A DNA stretch of 64,000 bases, taken from NCBI GenBank assembly GCA_030068145.1, contig JAPJBO010000036.1, positions 491,352 to 555,351 on the forward strand, given 5' to 3'. The DNA comes from Diplonema papillatum. Its lineage: Eukaryota > Euglenozoa > Diplonemea > Diplonemida > Diplonemidae. Position 1 is the first letter of the stretch; each line of letters opens with the position of its first letter. Shown here piece after piece: positions 9,690-18,944 of this stretch. Below the pieces are notes generated by a model. The model made no database searches, was not told the origin of the DNA, and saw only the letters and a program-made list of their open reading frames with translations. Made by a program: the position numbers and the translations under genes.

Positions 9690-12040
9690 TTCCCTGCAGG
9701 ATGGCATACACTTCCCCTCTTTTCTTTTGTAGCACCAACAATTTTGTGTTGTGAACGCTAAAAAAAAACGCAGGGCAGCGTGCCTCGGTGGTTGGTCAGG
9801 ACCCAGTACTCACCCCGAATGAGAAACAGGGCAACACGTAAGAAAGCTGAAGTATGGTTTAAGAAGTCGGAGATCGATCAACCGGCACGCACAAACAAAG
9901 GACGAAGCATTTTGTGTATGTTTCTCCTTTTTTTTGAGGCCAGGTGTGGTGCAACAGAACCGGCCGCCATGCGTGCACCGTGTACTTGTCATGCAAATTA
10001 GACGACAGCACAGTGAATGCAGAACGACAAAAAGTGGTCGGCAGAACACTGCCTACGTCAGACCTGCCTGCTTGCTGGCATGATCGCAAAAGAAGAAATG
10101 TGAAAACGGGTTTTTGTTTAGAGGCTTTTCGTGTTAATTCTGCAGAAAAAAAGACTACAATCCCCCGTACGTAGGCCAATGAAACATCAGGGGGGGGGGG
10201 GGAGAGCTAAAACGCCCGTGCGTTCTTTCAGTTCTCCGTTGTGCGCGCCGGGTTGTCCTTCTTGGGGGTTCCCTCGAGAGACCGGCCCTCTGGGGTTTTA
10301 GAGTGAAAGTTCGCTTGCAACTCCGGGTTTTTTTTTTAAAGCCTCCGGGTGACCTTTGGCAATATGGGAAGAATTATCTTTTTTCATCGCGGTGCTCTGC
10401 GCACCTGGTTGGAGAAAGCGATGACGTGCTCGAAATAGTATCTGCTCAACCTCTTATATTCGCCGTGCCGATCCTGCAATTTTCCCGAAAAACAGTTAGA
10501 AAAAAGCAACGCAAACCCGGAACCCGCTCGAACCCCTTTTTTGGAAGACGCGCGTTATTTGCGGTCCCCGGGTCTATTTTTCACGGTTCTCTTCATCGGA
10601 GCTCATCGCGATCAGAAAACCGTCCAAAAAGGTCTGTTATGCGGACCAAGAAAAAATCCAACTTTTTTCCAAAATGCCTCTTCTATTCAAGGTACCTCGT
10701 GTATTCGACCCCCAGCAAGCCCCGGACACATAAGGCAGACTAACATCAGCACGAAACCCTCTAAGACAGGACGACATTGAGAGTCTGGTTTGTGAGGTGG
10801 GGAGGTATTGCGACAAGAAGAAATGGCGACCGCATATCTGGAGGGGGCGGCGCGAGTTTACTCGAAGTCAAGAGGTTCTAGCTCGAGTCGGTTTTGAACC
10901 GGGAACCGGCCGCCAACACTTATTGTAAATTTGGTCCTTTTTAAGATGGATTGTGTCTGGCGCTCTCTCTCCCTTAAGGGTTGCCGCCCGAGGAAACCGG
11001 CTGTGAGCCGAAAGTCGACGCCGGTCTCTCCGGACTGCACCAGGAGAGAACTTCACGGCGGATCACAAAGCACCCGCCCTGCACGAGGCACGCGCCCAAG
11101 ACCCGTGCACGGCCACCGTAGCACCCTCCATATTTGCACCTTCCTCGGATGCTACGGTCGGGAAGGGACTTCAAAGTAGTCGGGAAAACACGTTCCCCTT
11201 CCCCGCGTTCTGCGTGTGGGGTTACCACCGGGCAACTGCCGCAGCAGCCGCAGATACGTCCTTCGCCCTCGGTTCGCGCTCCGGGTGGGATTGCCAACAC
11301 TTAAACTCTAGCCATACGTAGCTGGGATATTCGGTCAAAGACGGAGACTAATACGAAGTGATGAGCCGCTGATGGGCGAAAGGAGAGCCTGAGCAACGTA
11401 GATGAACAGCGAGGAAGAGCGGAAAAGGCCGTTTTGCGAAGCAGATCACACAACAACAAAATATAAGCAAAAGAATAGTTGAGTCGCAGCTCTTGACAAA
11501 AACAGATGGATAAAAACGGAGTCTTCTTTTACGAGCGCAAAAAGGTATTCATTCCCCAGAATGCCCACGAAACGGGGGGTCCGTCCTGCTTGAAGGTACG
11601 CTAGGTTTTCCAACTCCCACCGCACAAACTCAAGAGGTCTGGTCAACTATTCCCTGCAGTACTTGCACACTTTCAAAACTAAACTACTCGGAGAGCCCGC
11701 CCAGTGCATACACCAATGGAAGCTAGTGGAGGAGAAGCAATACAACTCCAAAATGATCTTTTTTGTTAGAGATGAAGCTCGCTTGAGATTCCGAGATTTC
11801 AAGGTCTCGGGACACCGTTGTTAAATGGGTTCTCGCGTGGAGCAAGCGGGCTATGTGGGTGTGGGTTGTTTCTTTGGTGTACACTTTCTTCATGACTACT
11901 ACTGGCTAGCCATGTCCGGGACTGTTTGTGACCAAGTACATTCCTTCGAGGGGGATGTAGGCTTGGGCCTCCCACATTCGACATTTCTTGTTGAGCCCGT
12001 ACGCCCGGCACTACCGGTGTTTCATTTGGGCATGCACCTG
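9690..12040. other. repeat-rich spacer
   Basis: No protein family found. Contents are a reversed family-G piece (about 9,875-9,940), a family-A copy (10,298-10,400), a degraded family-F-like stretch (about 10,690-10,800), a family-J repeat (11,470-11,700) and a family-A copy (11,765-12,040). A poly-G run sits near 10,190. Between 10,800 and 11,340 I see nothing assignable. Confidence 0.5.
11470..11700 (+). repeat. dispersed repeat, family J
   Basis: Shares with 34,290-34,480 the words CACAAACTCAAGAGGTCT and GTCAACTATTCCCTG, then a run ending in CTTTCAAAA, in the same order and strand. No coding content. Origin unknown. Confidence 0.6.
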
Positions 12041-12081
12041 GCGGCCTCCTCGAGGATTTCCTACAAAGCAGGCGCGTGTAC

Positions 12082-12298
12082 AAAATACTCGAGGGACTGC
12101 CTTGAGCTCATTTCGAAGGAGGCTACGCGGGGGAGAAAACAATACAACTACAAAGTGGGTCTTTTTTGTTGAACGCTTACGCCCGCCACTAAACCCAGAG
12201 TTACCTGTGTTTCGTGTGGGCTACAGCACATTTACCTCCTTTGATCTATCGCAACTGGCAGTCTCCTCACGCATTTCCTACAAAGCAGGTGCTTATAC
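12082..12298 (+). repeat. MITE-like repeat, family B (copy 2)
   Basis: Near full length. It is directly preceded, at about 12,040-12,075, by a second right end of the same family (CCTCCTCGAGGATTTCC), so one copy seems to have joined the end of another, with a family-A piece on the left. Confidence 0.75.
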
Positions 12299-12691
12299 AA
12301 AAAAAAAAAGAAAGAGGCGAAGAGGGGAGGAAGAAAAAAGAGAAGAAGATAAAACACATCCACAAGTCGAAGGCAAGCCGTGCGACCGTGTGCAGTTTTT
12401 TGGAGGCGTGCACGGCCTCACGGCGCGCGCACGGCTAACATTATGCGAGGGCAGTTTTAACACTGTCTACACTGGGCAGACTCGTGAGGTGGTGAAGTGT
12501 GGATAGGCCGATGCACGCGTATAAGATGTATGGTATGTGTTGCGACAACAATTAATCGTAGGTATGCCGGTGTCCTTTTCGGCATTCAGTCTCGGACACC
12601 GAGGGCCGACTCTTTGACTGCACTGGGTCAGCCGTGCGCGTGCGTCGTACGTGCGGCCGTGCGCACATCTTCTGAAATTGGTGCGCACGCG

Positions 12692-12911
12692 TAGGCATAG
12701 TGGTCAAACGATTCGCATGCGATAACAATTATCTCATTGTCGCACAAAATTATCGCATATAATCGGCGTGCGATGATATGCGATAGTCCATACTACTGTA
12801 TTTGCCCAGGTTTTAATCGTGCGATAATGCGAATGAAAATGCGATAATTGGCGCCAAAACCCCAAATGCGACAATATGCGATGAATGCGAGTCCTTTGAC
12901 CACTATGCCTA
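12692..12911. mobile_element. MITE with TGCGAT-rich interior
   Basis: Terminal inverted repeats TAGGCATAGTGGTCAAA at both ends (perfect over 17 nt, then degenerate). The AT-rich interior has many copies of TGCGATA or its complement in both orientations, as expected of transposase-binding repeats just inside the ends. The outermost TA may be part of the end or a TA target duplication. No coding capacity. Confidence 0.8.
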
Positions 12912-13122
12912 GGGGGTGCCGCCCGGTCTAGCCACCTGACCGTAGAGGCCCACACGTTTTGGCTTGCTTTGATGTGTTCTATCATTTGTCTCCCTCTTTC
13001 TTTTGGTGCGTTAAGAAATAGGACTCATGGAAGGAGGACAATTTCCGGAGTTAGGGTCTTGCACTGATAAACGAGCGACCGGACGAGCAACGTCTGCTGC
13101 GGGGTGCGGTCCTGCAAGGGCG

Positions 13123-13320
13123 TTAAAGTATAGTAAAAAGGTAGTTCAGTTGTGTCACCTGAGGGGTAATCACTATAGTAAAAAGGTAGTTCAGTTGTGT
13201 CACCTGAGGGGTAATCACTATAGTAAAAAGGTAGTTCAGTTGTGTCACCTGAGGGGTAATCACAAGATCCGCCCACCCCCGTGAGCAGCGTTCCGTGAAC
13301 CTTTTATAAGTGGCTGGATT
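13123..13320 (+). repeat. family-E repeat with triplicated 45-bp end
   Basis: Three direct copies of a 45-bp unit (start phases 13,141, 13,186 and 13,231) containing GTAGTTCAGTTGTGTCACC and TGAGGGGTAATCAC. The unit is the left end of family E, seen once at 39,588 and 49,526. The right part (CCTTTTATA-like) matches the family's other end. The 10-residue periodic frames here are artefacts. Confidence 0.7.
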
Positions 13321-13837
13321 TCGGGTGGTCCGTTCAACTTTTCTTCGTGCAGCCGTTGTTCCCTCAGGGCTGAGAAACGAGAACAAGAGTAGCCGAGTCG
13401 CAGCTCTCTTGACTGAATGACATGTGCTTTTAATAGCACTCATTCCACGAAAAAGTGTCACAGATTTCGGCTTTTTTCGGATTTCTGCCGAAGGTTTCCA
13501 TCTGCAGGTCCGAAAATGGTCGGTTTCGAGATTTTTAGGACACGTTTGAATCCGTTGAGGACAGGGCTTTCCGAATATCTGGTCGGATAAAAATTTTGAC
13601 CGACTCCCCCACCCCCCCATAAATTGGGCCGGTTCTCCAAAAAATGGGGTCTGAAAATCGACTTTTTTTTTCTCGGCATGCAGGAACAAGTCAGATTTGA
13701 CTCGCCACAGAATTCTACGGGGGTGCCGATACGGTCCCGTGACAGAACTACGCGATTCCTCAAAATTCTGGCGGAAAATCCCAAAATTGTGCCTCCTGCC
13801 GGATACGACGAAATTTTTTTCGAGAAAAAAAAAACAC

Positions 13838-13912
13838 CCAAAGCGGGACTCGAACCGGCGACCAAAAGAGTCATTGGTGAGTGCACTGACGGCTACGCTA
13901 CTTGTGCCAAAA
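13838..13912 (-). tRNA. tRNA-like sequence (probably pseudogene)
   Basis: In minus-strand sense about 74 nt hold an A-box-like TAGCGTAGCCG, a weak anticodon-arm-like ACCAA/TTGGT stem, the T-arm CCGGTTCGAGTCCCG and a following T-run that could end RNA polymerase III transcription. The acceptor stem pairs poorly and the anticodon loop appears to be 8 nt, so a working tRNA is doubtful and I assign no amino acid. Confidence 0.35.
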
Positions 13913-14126
13913 ATTCGAGAATATTTTTCTCTTCTTCCCTCGCAAACCACCAAAATGGTCGCTGGTTCGATTCCTCGCGGCGTCGAGCGTTTTGGAGCTC
14001 GTAGTGCGTGTTCTGCTTACAGTGGTGGTGTAGCGGGGGTCAAACCGCAGACTTCCTGACGGGGCACGCGAACCACCGGGAGGATGGTCCAAATACCGAA
14101 AATGAAATCGCCCGCGTTTTTTTTCG

Positions 14127-14196
14127 CCCGTGGTCTAACGGGTAGCACGCCCACTTGTGGTTCTGGGGGTACTTGGTTCGAATCCTGTGAGGAGTG
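14127..14196 (+). tRNA. tRNA-like sequence (probably pseudogene)
   Basis: A-box-like TGGTCTAACGGGTAGCAC and an exact B-box GGTTCGAATCC at tRNA-like spacing, followed within about 15 nt by a run of seven T. Acceptor, T-stem and anticodon pairing are poor. It may be the head of a SINE or a decayed tRNA gene trapped in the TIR element. Confidence 0.35.
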
Positions 14197-15026
14197 TTTT
14201 TTTGAGGACCGAAAATCGGCCCAAAAACGTCTAAAGTGCCATCTGGGGGTCAGACTTTTGGCTATATCGAGTTCCAAAAAGGTGCCGATACTTGCCGTGG
14301 ATAGCTCTTTCCATCCCAAAAAAAATTTCCGAATTTTGCTCAAAATTTGACCTGAACATGTCGGATATGAGGAAGCAAAATCTGTGACACGTTTTCGTGG
14401 AATGAGTGATAGACTGTTTTTTGTTGCTTTTGTTCTTCGCCATTTCTTGTGGGGTCGGTCATTCCACGATCGTGAACACGGTAGTCGCCTATTTCCTGCT
14501 GGATTTGCATACTCTCAAAACCGAAACAAAAAGAAACAAAAAAAGACGAAACGTATTACAACAGGGCCTCGTCGTTGTATGAGCAAATCGTTAATTGCCC
14601 ACCAGGGCAAAGAAGCTTTTACTTTTTTTTTTTACTTTTTTCCATGGTTTTATCGTTACCTCCCCTTCTAGTCCGATGGATGAGAGCCAAGGATGCGCTT
14701 CCATCGTAAACACGAGGGGCCGAGGCTTTGGTAGGCTGGACTAATTTTTCGTCTATCTCAAACACGGGAGAGGGTGTGTGTGTATACAACGACAGCACCC
14801 GCCGACGCGGGGGGGGGTTCGTTGAAAACGCAGTACCTGATCGTTTTCAGGACGCTAGCGAAAACGCCACGGTTTTGCAGGTGGCGAGCTGCTCAGTTCC
14901 TCACGACGGGGCGACGCGTTCGACTCGACGCACAACCCATGGTGGAGTCGAGAGCCAGAGCCAACCACTACGCAGACAGAATGGCTACAGGAATCCTCGC
15001 TTGCATTTTCTCGTCTCGTGTGACGG

Positions 15027-15236
15027 AGAAATACTTGAGGAGCTGGCTTGTGCTTCCTTCGAAGGAAGAAAAAACAACACAACTACAAATTGGAGCTTTT
15101 TTGTTGAACGCTTACGCCCGCCACTAAACCCAGATTCACCTGGGTTTAGTGGCGGGCTCACAGCACATGTACCTCCTTCGATAATTTGCCACTGGCAGCC
15201 TCCTCAGGTATTTCCTACAAAGCAGGTGCTTATCAT
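15027..15236 (+). repeat. MITE-like repeat, family B (copy 3) with internal palindrome
   Basis: Full-length copy. At 15,116-15,157 the normal sequence is replaced by a perfect inverted repeat: an 18-nt arm GCCCGCCACTAAACCCAG, a 6-nt loop, then its exact complement. In other copies the right arm reads CCTGTGTTTCGTGTGGGC. Confidence 0.8.
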
Positions 15237-15280
15237 GTGCATTCAACGAATGCCAGTCACGCCTTCTCCGTTATGTTTTT

Positions 15281-15580
15281 TTACATAAGCGCCAGCTTGA
15301 AAGGAAATGCTCGACGATGCTGCCCGACAAAGAACAGAAGGGATCCCAAGTGCTGCAACTACCGAACCACGTGTTGAACGGACGTCATGCGGGTTTACCC
15401 CTTCACGACAGATCACACAAACACAACAGGTCAAAGTCCTGAGTGAAAAAAAAACACACGGTGGTGTAAGCGAAGAACAAATCAGATTGTGTTTGCATTG
15501 TATTTGCCCCTTACCTCTATCCTCCCTTCCATTCGGAGTCGAAGCAGCTACGTCAAGTATTTCCCGCCCACCAGGGTCAT
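15281..15580 (+). repeat. MITE-like repeat, family C (copy 2, full length)
   Basis: Has both ends, GGAAATGCTCGACG on the left and CTACGTCAAGTATTTCC on the right, which are approximate inverses. It starts about 45 bp after a family-B copy ends. Confidence 0.75.
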
Positions 15581-17789
15581 TCCTCCGCACGCAAGCGGGC
15601 AAGGCAATCTGCGTTTCATGGGCCGTATGGGCGTACAAATGGGTACCCTTTTCGACGTTTTCTTTTTCTTTTTTAGATGTATCGTCGGTGTATTGCATAT
15701 ATCGACATTTGGATGAATATTGTTATGAGCTGTGCTGTTGTACTGAAGGGATCACTTCCCGACCTACCGGTGCACATGAAAAGCCAAGCAACGTCAACAA
15801 GAAAATATGTGCTGCGTTTGTACCCTGTATGCGAAGAACAACTGATCGATGCTCGTCGTCCGCAAATGCGCTCTTCAATACATCGGAGATATCGTTACGG
15901 TAAACATGGCTCACCCTTCTTCTCTTGCCGCGAAAGCAGAAACGACAAAATCGCGGAATAGACCCCTAGAGACTTGGTTGCGGGAGCACAGGGAGACATT
16001 CCCAAATGCCACCGTGCTCAAAATAGGCAGATGCTGCCCTCAAACCATTCTCCCTGTCGGCTGCGCTTTCATGCACGACGAAAGTGTGCATCGAAGTCTG
16101 CAGATTTTCTGTGCTGCTTCCCGATGCAGGACAGGGGACAGGGCTGGTCTTTCAAAACAACGCTGATTCGGAAATTAACTGGAATATACATACAGTTGCG
16201 CTTCTCCTAAGGAGGACAGGGCAGAAAACTGTTCTTGCAACAAACGAGAAAGAGAGAGAGAGAAAGAGAGACGGGTTAGAGTGCAGGGGACCATCTCGGC
16301 ATTGAAGGGCGCAGACTTCGCGCACGGCCCTCCGAGGGGAGCGGGATGCCGTACGTGGTACCCCCGAAACCCCTGTATTGCGTAGTTTCAGCGTAGTTCG
16401 TGCGGGGTTTGTGAAAACGGCGAGGGCTACAGGACCGTTTAGACACTGTTAGACCCCAGCTGCATGTGGAGTATCAGAATGTAGCCCCTGCCTAGTTTTG
16501 TGCGGAGTTCTTGCGTATAAGTCGATCTTTGAGTGCGTGAGCCCCTCCGAAGAAAGGTCCATCACACTTGCGGAGTTCTTGCGGACTTCGTTATTTCAGG
16601 TTTCGGGGGTACCGGTACTGGTCAAATACTCGCTTCTTGAACCTGTGGGCCAGTCATCTGACATCTGCCGCTTCAGTGGTGGGCGTAAGCGTTCGACAAA
16701 AAAGACCCACTTTGTGGTTGTATTGCTTCTTGAAAGCATGCCAATAGTGCCCGAGCTTGGGCCGAGCTTGACCTGGCGAGGTTTTGGCCAAACTCGGTCA
16801 AAGTCGGTCAGCAGTGGTAGTCTAAAATTAGCAATCAACGTTACCAGGAACGCTTCCCACAGCAGCTGGCAGCAGCCTGGGACGGAGATCCAGTCCACCT
16901 TTAGATTCCGAGAGGTCGGATTTCTAAGAGACAGACTGCCCCATCTGGGAGATGGGGATCCCTGAGGGCCAGAAAGGGATAAATAGAAACGAACCGACTG
17001 TCAACGACTTCTGCCTATCGCGGCACCCCCAGGACACGGAGCCAAGCAAGAGCGTGAAGGTTAAACGTCTGAAACGACTCGTTTTGTCGTGTCAACCAAC
17101 CCCTTGTTTTGACAGCAACTGCCGGTGGTACCTAACAGATTGCACAGTGCCAGCGGTTGTCGTGAGGGAAAACTCTGAGTTCAATGTTTAGGCAGACCCC
17201 TGCCTCTCATGATTAGCTGACGCTATCATCAAGTCTTTCGGAGAGTCAGGAGGAAATTGAGAAACAAGAAAAGGAACGGGGGCATTCCCACTCAGCAACT
17301 CGCGTTAACAAGACTTATTCAAAGATCCTACCAGACCGACGAAAAAAACGAAAGGCATATTCCAAAGTGGCGAACGGCTTGCGACACTTGGACACCGGAA
17401 GGGGAAGGATGAAGAAAAAGGGGGTGGGAAGATGGGGAAGAAAAGGAAGAAGAAAACAAGAAACAAAACAAAAAACAGGCACTCGTCTCGTAGCCGTCGT
17501 TGCAAGGCGGAGGATGCTGTGAGCACACTCGCCGCAGACCCCTCCAGTGAAGAAGGAATGCTTTAAATACTGTCATTGTTTCCCACCTTTTGATTGGCTG
17601 CCACTAACAAGAATAACGCAACCCGGCCATTGAGGGGACAATGAGCAGCTAGATTATTCGCTGCAAACATCATCATACGTTGCGCCTTGGGTGGCTCGTT
17701 TACACTTCCCGTGCTTTTAACAAAGCACATGTTATACCTTCCGGAAGTCAGAACTGGATTCCAGGAAGGTTTGAGAGACGCTTACATCC

Positions 17790-17985
17790 ATAGATTGAGC
17801 CGGTCCATCTCCTCTTGATAGACCGTGATAGACCGAAGAATACAGCACCGGGCAATTCGATGCAGCTCTCAAAACTAGGGATGGACCTGATAGACCGTGG
17901 TGGACCGTGATTCACTGTGATAAACAGCGGCAGGCACTTCGATGCAGTTTCAAGAGATAGGGACGGACCGGCTCATAGATGCTGA
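17790..17985 (+). repeat. dispersed repeat, family I
   Basis: Built of recurring GATAGACCGTG and GGATGGAC words around ATTCGATGCAG. Related stretches lie at 25,270-25,445, 59,655-59,790 and 60,060-60,105 in inverted or partial form. This copy directly abuts the LSU-rRNA-like piece at 17,987, as other copies lie close to the rDNA-like array near 60 kb. Confidence 0.6.
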
Positions 17986-17986
17986 C

Positions 17987-18062
17987 AACCATGGATGCCA
18001 GGGGGGACTAGAAACGGGAGTTCCTTTCGTCCTACCCCTGGAATGCGATGGTCTGATAGGCT
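17987..18062 (-). rRNA. degenerate LSU rRNA 3'-region fragment
   Basis: In minus-strand sense it reads CGCATTCC, then AGGACGAAAGGAACTCCCG and TTCTAGTCCC, colinear with the better-preserved fragment at 60,862-60,995 that contains the sarcin-ricin loop AGTACGAGAGGAAC. Here the loop has two changes and the flanks are decayed, so it is a non-functional dispersed copy. Confidence 0.45.
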
Positions 18063-18189
18063 CATCATTAGGGGGGGCAAGCCCAACTTGTCATACGACG
18101 GTGTAAACTCAAGGTTGAGGTTCATGCCAAAGCGCCGCCACCCGGTTGCGTTGCGGCGTATACACGTAAAACAGGTGTGATACACATGT

Positions 18190-18944
18190 TTTGTCACACG
18201 GTATCACCATAACTTTAACCTGCCTTTTCATGCCGTATGTAGCAAGTGGGTCATGTACCCAACTACCCCCCAGTCCTGTGCGGCGCCCTCACTTCGACGC
18301 GCTGAGCTTGTTTTTGGCGGAGGACAGCCTGCCGCCCGTCGGCCGAAACGCCGGCTTGAGGTTCCTGGTTCATGCCAAAGAACCGCCGCCCGGGTTAAAG
18401 AGTTGCGTTGCGGCATGTACACGTAAAACAGGTGTAGTCACTTTTCACTCCGTATGTCGCGGGTGGGTCATGTGTTCGGCGCCCTCACTTCGATGCGCTG
18501 AGTTTGATCTTCCCGGTCGCGAACCAGTCGCTCCTCCGGCTGCCGCCCGTCGGCCGAAACGCCGGCGGCGGCGGCGTGTGAGCGCGATCAGCGGCACGCT
18601 CTCCGACTAAGGGAGGGCTGCGGACGTGGTGGCGGTCTTGATGCGGGCGGCCGTTTCTTCGACGGTTTGCTGCGCGCCGTCATCATGATGGTAAACGACA
18701 CCGAGCGTGCATACACGAAAAACACGTGCGAGTCGGCTTTTGAAGCGTGGATGCCAAATAACCGCCGCCCGGGTTAAAGGGTTGCGTTGCGGCATGTACA
18801 CGTAAAACAGGTGTGATCCCATGTTTCGTCACACGGTATCACCATGACGTTAACGTCACTTTTCACTCCGTATGTCGCAGGTGGGTCATGTACCAGGCAA
18901 CCCCCCGAGAGACCCCTCCCCGCCCTGCCCAGTGTTCGGCGCCC
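18190..18944 (-). pseudogene. tandem decayed copies of the lipin 3' end
   Basis: Two partial copies of the last part of the lipin coding region and the sequence beyond its stop: about 18,230-18,360 (shorter, with a deletion) and 18,438-18,690 (longer, including the GGCGGCGGCGG segment and the GACGGTTTGCTGCGC block). Each is separated by the same linker with CGTAAAACAGGTGTGAT. The reading frame is broken in both. The template is 18,855-19,270. Confidence 0.8.

Larger units (their letters stand above)
13437..14408. mobile_element. 972-bp TIR element carrying tRNA-like pieces
   Basis: The ends are long inverted repeats of about 31 bp: CACTCATTCCACGAAAA at the left and its inverse at the right, followed inwards by GTGTCACAGATTT, with one mismatch. 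Inside there is no transposase. Three B-box-like T-arm words occur: GGTTCGAGTCC on the minus strand (about 13,844-13,854), GGTTCGATTCC on the plus strand (about 13,963-13,973) and GGTTCGAATCC on the plus strand (about 14,175-14,185). This suggests a non-autonomous DNA transposon that picked up tRNA or tRNA-derived SINE sequence. Confidence 0.8.
14409..17785. other. repeat-rich spacer
   Basis: No protein family found. It holds a family-B copy (15,027-15,236) with an internal perfect hairpin, a family-C copy (15,281-15,580), a reversed partial family-B copy (16,634-16,736) and a family-D GA repeat (16,248-16,303). The stretches 15,600-16,240 and 16,740-17,780 show nothing assignable. Confidence 0.5.

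Noticed and set aside
10860..10960. Possible tRNA on the minus strand (T-loop-like GGTTCAAAACC)
   Set aside because: Only one B-box-like word; no A-box at the right distance and no acceptor stem.
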